Source: Lishizhenia tianjinensis (GTDB lineage: Bacteria; Bacteroidota; Bacteroidia; Flavobacteriales_D; Crocinitomicaceae). From it: DNA of 64,000 nt. Below are positions 1 to 7,217 of this stretch, one piece after another. The stretch covers positions 62,001 to 126,000 of the forward strand of contig CALQIX020000006.1 of the NCBI GenBank assembly GCA_943330745.2, in the 5' to 3' direction. Under the pieces are notes generated by a model. That model was not told the DNA's origin, did no database searches, and saw only the letters and a list, made by a program, of their open reading frames with translations. The position numbers and the translations under genes were made by a program. Each line of letters opens with the position of its first letter. Position 1 is the first letter of the stretch.

Positions 1-1
1 A

Positions 2-556
2 AATGGTGACGACGACATCTATTATTTCGATTTTACCGGTTTAAAAGATACTAACTTACTTTTATCTGATTACATCATCGGATGGAAAGAAAAGAAGGAT
101 TCGGTGATAGTAGCGAAAGTAATTGACAGTTTGCCAGTGGTTGTAAAAGTGACCGATTTTGACTCGTTTGTTGATTCCCTGGGTTATTCAACGAAAGATG
201 GGTTGGATTTCATCATTTATTTTGATTTCGATAAGTATTTTATTCGTCAAAATGAAAAATCGAAATTGGAACAAGTGAAAGCAGAACTTTCTAAAAATCC
301 ATCATCGATACTAGTAATCGGTGGACACACGGATAGTTATGGAACACCAGAATACAACATGGTTTTATCCAAAAATAGAAATCAATCCGTAATTAATTAT
401 TTGGAAAAAAGTGGAATAGATTTGAATCGCATACAAGCAACTGCCTATGGTTTAACCAAATTAGTTAACAATTGTACCGATGGGGATCGTTGTTCAAAAC
501 AAGAGAATCAACTCAATAGAAGAGTAGAGATGAAAGTGGTTAAGAAAAAACCGTAA
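2..556 (+). CDS. OmpA-family envelope protein, C-terminal part (5' end outside window)
   Basis: The frame is open back to the first bases, so this is the last ~184 residues of a longer gene. It opens with GDDDIYYFDF, the form of a PD40 beta-propeller blade, and then runs into an OmpA peptidoglycan-binding domain: IIYFDFDKYFIR, GHTDSYG, and NRRVEM near the end. PD40 plus OmpA is the architecture of PorE-like and related Bacteroidota outer-membrane proteins, which anchor the outer membrane or the T9SS to peptidoglycan. The upstream TPR or propeller part cannot be seen, so assignment to PorE itself is not justified. It is followed by terminator-like hairpins. Confidence 0.85.
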   Translation, partial: NGDDDIYYFDFTGLKDTNLLLSDYIIGWKEKKDSVIVAKVIDSLPVVVKVTDFDSFVDSLGYSTKDGLDFIIYFDFDKYFIRQNEKSKLEQVKAELSKNPSSILVIGGHTDSYGTPEYNMVLSKNRNQSVINYLEKSGIDLNRIQATAYGLTKLVNNCTDGDRCSKQENQLNRRVEMKVVKKKP

Positions 557-576
557 TGAAATTCTGTTTTATGTAA

Positions 577-607
577 GGAGTATCGAGCTCTGTCGAGATA
601 CTCCTTT
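577..607 (+). terminator. Hairpin after the OmpA gene
   Basis: Eight-base arms GGAGTATC and GATACTCC enclose a 12-base loop, followed by only three T. It lies 20 bases after the OmpA stop codon. It is a plausible but weak rho-independent terminator; a REP-like palindrome is the alternative. Confidence 0.45.
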
Positions 608-623
608 AACAATTTAGATATAT

Positions 624-661
624 AAAAAAGCAGATCTCGATTTTACTTGATCTGCTTTTTC
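624..661. terminator. Bidirectional terminator between convergent genes
   Basis: Twelve-base arms AAAAAGCAGATC (625-636) and GATCTGCTTTTT (649-660) enclose a 12-base loop, with A-runs and T-runs on the two sides. It sits between the convergent OmpA gene and the minus-strand operon that ends at 666, so it can serve both strands. Confidence 0.8.
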
Positions 662-665
662 AAAA

Positions 666-1022
666 TTAAAACTGTTTGATTAAACTATAATATTCAACAC
701 TTTTTTGCAATTGGTACAAAGGAAGTGTTTCCATTAATTCTTTCGCTTTTGCTTCGTCAATGCCTTTAAAAATTAAAATAGCTCCATTTTTGGTATGTCT
801 TAAAAATAAACTTTCCAACATGCCTTCTTCTTTCCATTTAGCCACGACTTCCTGTTCGTGTTTGATAATTTCCTGAAAGTTAGCAGGTAAGTTTTCTAGG
901 TCGATAGTTAATATGGCTTGTATTCTGTTTTGTTCCATTTGATTTTTATTAGATTGTGAATGAATTTTATTTGAAAAGATTAATAGTACGAATAGTAATG
1001 AGATTAGATGTGTTTTTTTCAT
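666..1022 (-). CDS. Secreted muconolactone isomerase-like (ferredoxin-like fold) protein
   Basis: 118 residues. The N-terminus is a signal peptide (LISLLFVLLIFSNKIHSQ). The mature part resembles the muconolactone delta-isomerase-like/YCII-type alpha-beta fold: HEQEVVAKWKEEGMLES, then GAILIFKG and LPLYQ near the end. Such domains usually form dimers and bind small aromatic or lactone substrates; the substrate here is unknown. It is the last gene of a four-gene operon (OYE, YCII, DoxX, this gene) with a 4-bp overlap with DoxX. The family call rests on motif resemblance only. Confidence 0.65.
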   Translation of the reverse strand: MKKTHLISLLFVLLIFSNKIHSQSNKNQMEQNRIQAILTIDLENLPANFQEIIKHEQEVVAKWKEEGMLESLFLRHTKNGAILIFKGIDEAKAKELMETLPLYQLQKSVEYYSLIKQF

Positions 1023-1393
1023 GATTTTTTATTCATAAGTTTCGATATAAGTTCAGGAAAGCGATACGCAGCAATCAATAGCGTGAACGTAAGAATAATA
1101 CAAGGAGCAATAACCGACTCATTATGCTCCAAATGAGTTGCTATAGCTCCACCCATAAATGCGGATAAAAGCATCGTTCCAATTATTCCTGTCCTTGGAA
1201 TAATAAATAATATTAAACTTACTAATTCTATCACACCGATTAATAGGTACGTTTTGGAATCTAATCCAAAATTTGCAGCCATTTTAAGTGCCTCTTCATT
1301 TCCAGTTAATTTTCCAAATGTACTTCCAAGGAAAACGAAAGATACTAACCCCGTTAGTACCCAATAAATTACTTTTTTTGTTTTTGTCTTCAT
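1019..1393 (-). CDS. DoxX-like family membrane protein
   Basis: 124 residues with four hydrophobic segments (VIYWVLTGLVSFVFLG, YLLIGVIELVSLILF, GTMLLSAFMGGAIATHL, APCIILTFTLLIAAYRF). The size and the G-x-x-K-L-x-G motif after the first helix fit DoxX_2-type proteins. These are inner-membrane proteins often co-transcribed with redox enzymes; their biochemical role is poorly defined. It overlaps the genes on each side by 4 bp, so translation is probably coupled to the Old Yellow Enzyme operon. Confidence 0.8.
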   Translation of the reverse strand: MKTKTKKVIYWVLTGLVSFVFLGSTFGKLTGNEEALKMAANFGLDSKTYLLIGVIELVSLILFIIPRTGIIGTMLLSAFMGGAIATHLEHNESVIAPCIILTFTLLIAAYRFPELISKLMNKKS

Positions 1394-1782
1394 TTTTTTT
1401 CAATTATTTTTTCTAATGTTTCGTATAGTGTTTTTTCTGTCATTGATATTCTTAAGGAATGAACAACATTTTTTCGGAATCCATGAATATGAAATGGATC
1501 CTTTTCAGCCCATAAGATAGCCTCTTCCCTTGTTGAAACGTTTAACATAATAAGTCCGGTGGTGTGACCAATTGGGTTCACTTCTCTAGATGAGATTAAT
1601 TCAAAATCTGTTGGTCCGGCTAAAATTAATTTTCCGTTTTTCTTCAGTTCAGATCCCCATTCATAATGTTTAAAGAGAATTTCTTTCCCTTCAGCTGAAT
1701 GTGGGTCTTTCCAACCGCTCAAGGTTTCGGCTAAAATGCAGAAAACTTCTAATGGTTTTTCATTGATGATGCTATTGTCCAT
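1390..1782 (-). CDS. YCII-related domain protein
   Basis: 130 residues, soluble. The YciI-like pattern is visible: FKHYEWGSELKKNGKLILAGP in the first half, GLIMLNVSTREEA and WAEKDPFHIHGF in the second. The YciI family has a dimeric alpha-beta barrel with a His-Asp pair near the dimer cleft; the natural reaction is unknown. It follows the Old Yellow Enzyme with a 1-base overlap (TAATG) and overlaps DoxX by 4 bp, which ties it to a redox-stress operon. Confidence 0.8.
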   Translation of the reverse strand: MDNSIINEKPLEVFCILAETLSGWKDPHSAEGKEILFKHYEWGSELKKNGKLILAGPTDFELISSREVNPIGHTTGLIMLNVSTREEAILWAEKDPFHIHGFRKNVVHSLRISMTEKTLYETLEKIIEKK

Positions 1783-2867
1783 TAGTTTAATTGTTCTAAA
1801 AATGGATAATCAATATACCCTTGATCTTTTCCACCATACATCGTAGCTCGATCTGGTTCATTCAGTTCCGCATTCAATTCAAAACGCTTCGGTAAATCTG
1901 GGTTAGCCAAAAACAACGTTCCGTAAGAAATAAGTTGTGCAATTCCTTTTTCCAATTCAGCTTCGCCGGTTTCTCTGTTGTAACCACAGTTTGCAATGAT
2001 TGGATGGTTAGAGATTTTTCCGAATGTCTCCACTGAGTTCAAGGGATATTGTGGAAATTTATCGCCTGGAAAGGGAACGTTCATTATATGAATGTATGAA
2101 AGCGGCATATTATTCAATTCGTTGATAAGTAAGGTGAATTGTTCTACCGGATTTTCGTGTGAAATACCATTATATGTGCTTGTTGGGGAGATTCTAATCG
2201 CTACTTTATCAGCGCCAATTGCGTCAACCATTTCTTGCATTACTTCTAACACAAAACGATTTCTGTTTTCATGACTTCCACCATAGTTATCCTCCCGTTT
2301 ATTTGAACTTTCAGCCAAAAACTGATTGGGTAAATAGCCAAATGCTGCATGAAGCTCAACACCATCAAATCCCGCTTCCATGGAATTGATCGCTGCTTGC
2401 TTGTAATCTTGAATGATGGCCGAAATTTCATTTTCCGTCAGTGCTTTCGGAGTTTCATAATCTTTCATGCCTTCCATAGTGAAATGTTGCTGACCTTCAA
2501 TGGCTATCGCCGATGGAGCTACTGGTAAATTACCATTTTTCACCAAGCTATGTCCAACGCGCCCCGTATGCCACAACTGGGCATAAATAACACCTTCTTT
2601 TTGATGTACAGCCTCTGTTACTTCTTTCCATGCTTCAATTTGCTCTTTGCTATATATACCAGGTGTAAATGGACTTCCTGCCGCTTGTTGGCTAATATTT
2701 ATGGCCTCACTTATGATTAAACCTGCACTAGCTCGTTGAGTGTAATAAATACTGGTTGAATGGTTCACTATTCCGTTGATGTCTGCACGTGACCGCGTCA
2801 TTGGTGCCATAGCCAACCTATTTTTTAGTATTTTATTTCCAATTTTTGTTGATTCGAGTAATTTCAT
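1782..2867 (-). CDS. Old Yellow Enzyme family NADH:flavin oxidoreductase (NemA-like)
   Basis: 361 residues, full length for the FMN-dependent TIM-barrel ene-reductases that reduce electrophilic alkenes, quinones, N-ethylmaleimide or nitro compounds with NAD(P)H. Visible landmarks are the FMN-site APMTR at 21-25, QLWHTGR at 97-103, the active-site loop VELHAAFGYLPNQF near 170-183, and the phosphate-binding region near YGTLFLANPDLP. The substrate-binding pair is usually H-x-x-N or H-x-x-H; here it is H173-A-A-F176, while the proton-donor Tyr178 is kept. It is the first gene of a four-gene operon divergent from an HxlR regulator, the usual arrangement for electrophile-induced genes. Confidence 0.93.
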   Translation of the reverse strand: MKLLESTKIGNKILKNRLAMAPMTRSRADINGIVNHSTSIYYTQRASAGLIISEAINISQQAAGSPFTPGIYSKEQIEAWKEVTEAVHQKEGVIYAQLWHTGRVGHSLVKNGNLPVAPSAIAIEGQQHFTMEGMKDYETPKALTENEISAIIQDYKQAAINSMEAGFDGVELHAAFGYLPNQFLAESSNKREDNYGGSHENRNRFVLEVMQEMVDAIGADKVAIRISPTSTYNGISHENPVEQFTLLINELNNMPLSYIHIMNVPFPGDKFPQYPLNSVETFGKISNHPIIANCGYNRETGEAELEKGIAQLISYGTLFLANPDLPKRFELNAELNEPDRATMYGGKDQGYIDYPFLEQLN

Positions 2868-2912
2868 TTTGATTTTTTTTCTAATTATAGTGCTAATTTA
2901 CGCTCAATACTT

Positions 2913-2961
2913 TACTTTTGAAAGTAGTTACACCAATGTATAGTAGTAACCTTTAGTAAAG
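2913..2961. promoter_or_regulatory. Probable HxlR operator region overlapping a -7 element
   Basis: The divergent intergenic region holds three inverted repeats: TACTTT-TG-AAAGTA at 2913-2926, GTTAC (2927-2931) with GTAAC (2946-2950), and CTTTA-G-TAAAG at 2951-2961. The first contains TACTTTTG on the plus strand, a perfect match to the Bacteroidota -7 box TAnnTTTG reading towards the regulator gene; no TTG box is seen at the usual distance. Such spaced dyads fit dimeric winged-helix repressors. The link to the neighbouring HxlR gene is inferred from position. Confidence 0.55.
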
Positions 2962-2983
2962 TAATGATCTAAATCAACTAGTT

Positions 2984-3310
2984 ATGTCGAGTGAAAAAAT
3001 AAATAATTCTGAAAAAAAATGTTCATTAAAAGATGTTTTGGATATTATTGGTGGAAAATGGGCCATGCCGATCATTTATCATTTGTCAAAAGGTAAAATG
3101 AGATTTAAGGAATTAGAACGAAGTATTGAAGGAATAAATACCAGAATGTTGGTCAAAGAATTGAAAAACATGGAATTAAATGGCATCATTACGCGTGAAG
3201 TTTTTGCAACAGTACCTCCAACCGTCGAATATACTTTAACATACAAAGGAGAAAAATTGTTGCCAAGCATTACGTCCTTGCACAGTTGGGGACAAGAATT
3301 TATGGATTAA
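2984..3310 (+). CDS. HxlR-family winged-helix transcriptional regulator
   Basis: 108 residues, typical for the family. It has the conserved KKCSLKDVLDIIGGKW opening with the single N-terminal Cys13 used as a redox or electrophile sensor in HypR/YodB-type members, a recognition helix region (NTRMLVKELKNMELNGII) and the wing ending in VEYTLTYKGEKL. It is divergent from the Old Yellow Enzyme operon, across a region with three dyad repeats. It therefore probably represses that operon and itself until an electrophile or disulfide stress modifies the Cys. Its end overlaps the convergent NAD(P)HX gene by 4 bp. Confidence 0.92.
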   Translation: MSSEKINNSEKKCSLKDVLDIIGGKWAMPIIYHLSKGKMRFKELERSIEGINTRMLVKELKNMELNGIITREVFATVPPTVEYTLTYKGEKLLPSITSLHSWGQEFMD

Positions 3311-4842
3311 TTTCCTTTCTCACGAAGTGTAATAAACGCATTCGGAATGAAATCTATTAATTGTGTTGCACTCATGGCGTATTCTGTGAATTGCTCTTGT
3401 GTTTTATCTCCCGCTAACCCATGCAAATACATCGCTAAAACCACTGCCTCTTTAGGTGAATGATTGGAAGCCAAAATAGATGTAATCATACCCGTGAGTG
3501 CATCACCTGAGCCACCTTTTGCCATTCCTGGATTTCCGGTGGAATTGAAATAAACTTCACCAGATGGGGTTGATAACGATGAATGTGCACCCTTCACTAA
3601 AATAAAGATAGAATGTGCTTTCGATTGTTCTAGTTGCTTTTGCAATCGGTCGTAAGCGGACTTAGAAGAACCAAACAAGCGATCAAATTCTTTTGGATGA
3701 GGTGTTAAAATGGAATTTTTTGGAATATATTTCATGAAATCCGGATGTTTTGAAAAAATGTTTAATGCGTCTGCGTCAAGTACTAGCGGGCAATTTGCTT
3801 GTTGTATGATTTTCAAAACGAATTCGCAAGTGCTCGGTGCCGTCCCAATTCCTGGACCGATCCCAATGGATTGAAAATTCGTTAAATCAATTTCACCAAC
3901 GAGATATTCCATTTCAGTGGAAGTTAAACACATTGCCTCCGGACACGTTGATTGTATGATGTCATATCCACATTTCGGAACAAAAGTCGTTACTAACCCA
4001 GCACCTGAATGCAGGGCTGCTTTGGTAGCCAGTACTGCAGCTCCCATTTTTCCTTTAGAACCGGCAACGAGTAAGGTGTGGCCAAACGTTCCTTTGTGGG
4101 AAAATTTCTTTCGTTTTTTCAATAGCGATTGCACATGCGATTTTGTCAATAAATAGTACGGTGTGTGCAATCCATCCATGAAACCATGATTTAACCCAAT
4201 GGATAAAACAACCCATTCGCCTGCTTTCTCTCCAAAGTCAGCTAATAAAAACGAAAGTTTAGGTCGTTCAAATGTTAAGGTATAAGTCGCTTGAACAATA
4301 GATTCTGAATGATTTTGAGAAGTATCTTCGACAGATAAACCGGATGGCAAATCAATAGAAATCACGGTAAAATTGGATAGATTGATTTTATGAATCACTT
4401 CTTTAGCTAGCCCTTCAATGGGTCTGTTCAATCCTGAACCGAATAGCGCATCCACAAGGATACAGTCATGTTCTAAATTTGGAATTTGTTCAATGGAATC
4501 AATATAATGGAGAGATAAGAAAGAATGGTTTTTCAGTTTTTCCAGGAGAAATTTAAAATCATCACTTTCATTATCTGAATTACCGACAACATAAGTTGAA
4601 ACCGTATGATTATTTTTAGCCAACAATTTTGCCAAAACCAATCCATAACCCCCATTATTTCCTGTGCCGCAAAAGATCACAAAATGCTGCTTGAGATCCA
4701 TGTTTTGTTCAATCCATTGAAAACATGCGAAAGCAGCTCTCTCCATGAGTTTGCTTGAGGATATCGGTTCATTGGTTATCGTAAATTGATCTGCTTCGCG
4801 TAGTTGGGAGGCGGACAATAGGGAGATTAAATTATTTTCCAT
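3307..4842 (-). CDS. nnr: Bifunctional NAD(P)H-hydrate epimerase / ADP-dependent dehydratase
   Basis: 511 residues, the usual length of the fused YjeF repair enzyme. The N-terminal half (to ~215) is the epimerase: CGTGNNGGYGLV, DALFGSGLNRP and DLPSGLS. The C-terminal half (~240-505) is the ribokinase-fold dehydratase: HTLLVAGSKGKMGAA, GIGPGIGT, and the hallmark NPGMAKGGSGDALTG with the catalytic Asp. Together they convert damaged (R/S)-NAD(P)HX back to NAD(P)H. It overlaps the upstream DinB gene by 11 bp. Housekeeping metabolite repair; nothing is missing. Confidence 0.97.
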   Translation of the reverse strand: MENNLISLLSASQLREADQFTITNEPISSSKLMERAAFACFQWIEQNMDLKQHFVIFCGTGNNGGYGLVLAKLLAKNNHTVSTYVVGNSDNESDDFKFLLEKLKNHSFLSLHYIDSIEQIPNLEHDCILVDALFGSGLNRPIEGLAKEVIHKINLSNFTVISIDLPSGLSVEDTSQNHSESIVQATYTLTFERPKLSFLLADFGEKAGEWVVLSIGLNHGFMDGLHTPYYLLTKSHVQSLLKKRKKFSHKGTFGHTLLVAGSKGKMGAAVLATKAALHSGAGLVTTFVPKCGYDIIQSTCPEAMCLTSTEMEYLVGEIDLTNFQSIGIGPGIGTAPSTCEFVLKIIQQANCPLVLDADALNIFSKHPDFMKYIPKNSILTPHPKEFDRLFGSSKSAYDRLQKQLEQSKAHSIFILVKGAHSSLSTPSGEVYFNSTGNPGMAKGGSGDALTGMITSILASNHSPKEAVVLAMYLHGLAGDKTQEQFTEYAMSATQLIDFIPNAFITLREKGN

Positions 4843-5281
4843 ATTTCAAAATAAGTGCAATTTGACCAGAATGATAGGCCGTATGTGAAATGATTCGTCC
4901 AAATGCCTCCGCTTTTGTTTTTGTACCGAATTCTTTGGTTGTAATTAGCTCGCTCCATGAATCATCAGGTTGGTTTTTTAATACTTCTTCCAAGCTATGA
5001 TCTGCTTCTTGTAAATACGTGTTGATTTCTTCTAAATTCGTCCAGGCACCCGTATCTTCACCATCGATTAGGGTTTTGGCAACTACATGAATTTCACTAC
5101 CATGAAAAACATTTTTGGCAAACAATAATTCTACATCTCCAATGTGCCTCATTAAAAATCCAACACTATTTGGAACTGGCTGAATTTTTTTAGATAAATC
5201 AATTTCAGTGATGATTTCAAGTAAGGTTGTTAGTCGCGTTCGTGCTTCTGAATAGGCTTGAGTGAATAAAGTAGTGGTCAT
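4832..5281 (-). CDS. DinB-like four-helix-bundle protein
   Basis: 149 residues. The DinB/DUF664 type of metal-binding four-helix bundle is shown by FLMRHIGDVELLFAK (first metal His region) and by HTAYHSGQIALIL at the C-terminus (the His-x3-His pair). Family members are thiol transferases (bacillithiol or mycothiol-type) or uncharacterised; no evidence picks one here. It is the first gene of a two-gene unit with the NAD(P)HX repair enzyme (11-bp overlap). Confidence 0.85.
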   Translation of the reverse strand: MTTTLFTQAYSEARTRLTTLLEIITEIDLSKKIQPVPNSVGFLMRHIGDVELLFAKNVFHGSEIHVVAKTLIDGEDTGAWTNLEEINTYLQEADHSLEEVLKNQPDDSWSELITTKEFGTKTKAEAFGRIISHTAYHSGQIALILKYGK

Positions 5282-5405
5282 TTTTTTAGGTGAAAATTAG
5301 TTGTTTTGAACTAAAAACCACCCCTGTATTTCATTCTTTTATTTGTAAGTTTTTGTCTCGTTAATTTTATGTGTTTAAAAATGAGTCACATGTAATATCA
5401 AGATT

Positions 5406-6614
5406 TTAAACAGTATTTTTCAGCCAATCCTTTGCTGAAACAACTCGAATATGTTTATTACCATCTGTAAATGAATCTGTTTGATCAAGTGTTACGATTA
5501 TTCCCTCGTGCAAGCCAAAAAAGTCCATCGCTTCTTTCAATCCGTTTAATTCACGTTGAAGATTATCCGAATTCAATTCATAACATGATTGAACCACCTG
5601 AGTTACCTTATCTTTTTCTTTAACCACAAAATCACATTCTCCTTTTTCTCGGAAGTAATATAGCTCTGTGAACTTTCGCCGTAGGGATAGGTAAATCATA
5701 TTTTCAAAAAGCCTTCCTTTATCTGATCTAAAGCTCAACGAATTAGCCTGCGCAAAACCGGTATCTATGCTGTAGATTTTTTTCTGATTGACTGCAACAG
5801 ACTTCAAAGACCAACTAAATCTAGGCAATGTAAAAAATAAATAACTATCTTCAAGCCAAGAAACATAATCTGAAACCGAATTTGCAGAACCCAAATTAAA
5901 TGTTTTCTTCAATCCATTAAGTGAATAGGGCTTAGCGATATTGGATATCAAAAAAAGCGTCAATTCTTCAACGAGTTTTCCATTTCGTATTCCATGCCGC
6001 GCGATGATATCACGGTATAAGATATCCCGAAGTAATTGATGCAGATACGCTATTTCACGCGTTTTGAGAAACAGCGGCATACCTCCATCATTCATGTATT
6101 TTGAAACACTGTCCGAATCTTGATCTATCGAATAGAAAGTACAATATTCAGAATAATTAAAAGGAAAAAGTTCTTTCGTTATGTTTCTGCCGGTAAGTCT
6201 AGTACCTAATTCTTTGCTCAAAAGAGATGCATTTGAACCCGTGATGCAGATTAGTTTTCCTTTGTCATGTAATTTGCGAACAAATAACTCCCAATGCGGA
6301 ATATTTTGTATTTCGTCAAAAAAATAAACGTATTTCTCTCCTAAAACCTCTTCCAACTTGGGGAAATCATCCACTGAAAAACCAAATATGCGCGGATCTT
6401 CAAAATGAAAATAGGCAAAATCTTGATCCAATTGATGGATTAGTTGGTGCATCAAAGTGCTTTTTCCGGAACGACGGATTCCTGTGATAATGGTGATAAA
6501 TTCTTTTCTGAGTTTTATTTCTTTTAATGAATCACGCACAATGCCAAGATCTGTTTCCATCAACTGATTACGCTGATCTATTGCACACGTTTCTAATATT
6601 GACTTGAGCACCAT
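5406..6614 (-). CDS. AAA-type ATPase with DUF4143 domain
   Basis: 402 residues. Walker A is GIRRSGKST at about 45-53; Walker B is in YVYFFDEIQN; the sensor region is ITGSNASLLS. The C-terminal half carries the DUF4143 region with YYFREKGECDFVV, a PD-(D/E)xK-like strand (E-x-D...K). This family is widespread in Bacteria and Archaea, is often variable between strains and has no agreed function; links to toxin-antitoxin or defence loci have been suggested. Here it is a lone gene next to a dead phage-type gene and repeats, which fits an accessory origin. A 23-bp tandem repeat lies just upstream of its start. Confidence 0.88.
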   Translation of the reverse strand: MVLKSILETCAIDQRNQLMETDLGIVRDSLKEIKLRKEFITIITGIRRSGKSTLMHQLIHQLDQDFAYFHFEDPRIFGFSVDDFPKLEEVLGEKYVYFFDEIQNIPHWELFVRKLHDKGKLICITGSNASLLSKELGTRLTGRNITKELFPFNYSEYCTFYSIDQDSDSVSKYMNDGGMPLFLKTREIAYLHQLLRDILYRDIIARHGIRNGKLVEELTLFLISNIAKPYSLNGLKKTFNLGSANSVSDYVSWLEDSYLFFTLPRFSWSLKSVAVNQKKIYSIDTGFAQANSLSFRSDKGRLFENMIYLSLRRKFTELYYFREKGECDFVVKEKDKVTQVVQSCYELNSDNLQRELNGLKEAMDFFGLHEGIIVTLDQTDSFTDGNKHIRVVSAKDWLKNTV

Positions 6615-6637
6615 AACTATCCTTTCTACAAAAATAA

Positions 6638-6682
6638 TTTATATTACTAAAATACAAAAGTTTATATTACTAAAATACAAAA
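6638..6682. repeat. Tandem 23-bp direct repeat upstream of the DUF4143 ATPase
   Basis: TTTATATTACTAAAATACAA plus AAG occurs twice head to tail, at 6638-6660 and 6661-6682 (the second copy lacks the final G match). It starts 24 bases before the ATPase start codon, in the promoter region. Two identical iterons there could be operator sites; a simple slippage duplication is the plain alternative. Confidence 0.8.
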
Positions 6683-6719
6683 AATAATATTTGAAATAGC
6701 CTACCTCGTCCTGATTTAC

Positions 6720-6790
6720 AAGGCTATTGAGCCCAATATAAATGCCATTGAGTCCCATATAAAAGGCTATTGAGCCCAGTCGAAATAGCC
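6720..6790. repeat. Three degenerate ~22-bp units in an intergenic patch
   Basis: The unit GGCTATTGAGCCCAATATAA recurs as a diverged GCCATTGAGTCCCATATAA and again as GGCTATTGAGCCCAGTCGAA, spaced about 21-22 bases. GGCTATT and AATAGCC at the outer edges form an inverted pair. It lies just downstream of the antirepressor pseudogene and has no coding sense that I can see. No spacer structure or conserved leader suggests CRISPR. Confidence 0.7.
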
Positions 6791-6808
6791 TGTTTTAATA
6801 TCACCCTT

Positions 6809-7045
6809 TTAATCCCTTTTTTGCATTTTACCATCAATAGCCATCATTTTCAAACCGTGACAATTCGTCACGGTTTCATTTCCTTCTGCTAGCAATCGTT
6901 GTTTTGATTTTCTCCAATATGCAGTTGTGTTGACGCTATCCGTCAGCACCGCAATAACATCCACGATAGAAAAATATCATTTGTTGTGTTCGTCCATCCA
7001 AGCTGTTCGAACAGGTGGTTCATTGTAATTTTGTAATTGACTCAT
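6809..7045 (-). pseudogene. Truncated BRO-N/phage antirepressor-type gene with internal stop
   Basis: Read from ATG at 7043-7045 the frame begins MSQLQNYNEPPVRTAW, meets TGA after 22 codons (at the position following DEHNK), and continues in the same frame with YFSIVDVIAVLTDSVNTTAY, WRKSKQRLL, NETVTNCHGLKM, and ends at TAA at 6809-6811. In intact members of this family (phage antirepressor, BRO-N domain) the segment reads ...WYFS(I/V)VDVV..LT.S....YWRK..., so the TGA replaces the conserved Trp codon TGG. Intact relatives continue for over 100 residues beyond the end seen here. One nonsense mutation plus a 3' truncation mark a dead gene of phage or mobile origin. Confidence 0.8.
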
Positions 7046-7146
7046 TTTTTAGGGTTCTCACCTAAATATACAAAAAATCCGATGAATAAGTGAATTATTG
7101 TTTATTTAATTTAATCCATTAAAATGGATAACCCAAACACATTTAA

Positions 7147-7182
7147 ACCCATAGGGGCGGAATTAATTCCGCCCCTATGGGT
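7147..7182. repeat. 36-bp perfect GC-rich palindrome (possible terminator)
   Basis: The left arm ACCCATAGGGGCGGAATT is followed immediately by its exact reverse complement, giving 18-bp arms with no spacer. It stands 35 bases beyond the stop of the minus-strand LamG gene and is far more GC-rich than its surroundings. As RNA it would form a very stable hairpin; on the minus strand only three T follow, so it is an atypical terminator. A REP-like palindrome or a site-specific recombination target is also possible. Confidence 0.75.
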
Positions 7183-7217
7183 AATAATCATAAAACAATA
7201 ATGGTTTCAACCATTTA

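Noticed and set aside
6638-6790. CRISPR array
   Set aside because: Copies are adjacent or drifted, with no unique spacers of even length and no cas genes.
6840-6880. Dyad AACCGTGAC / GTCACGGTT as a terminator or operator
   Set aside because: It lies inside the antirepressor remnant where the same bases code ETVTNCHGL, a segment I recall from intact relatives; no T-run follows.
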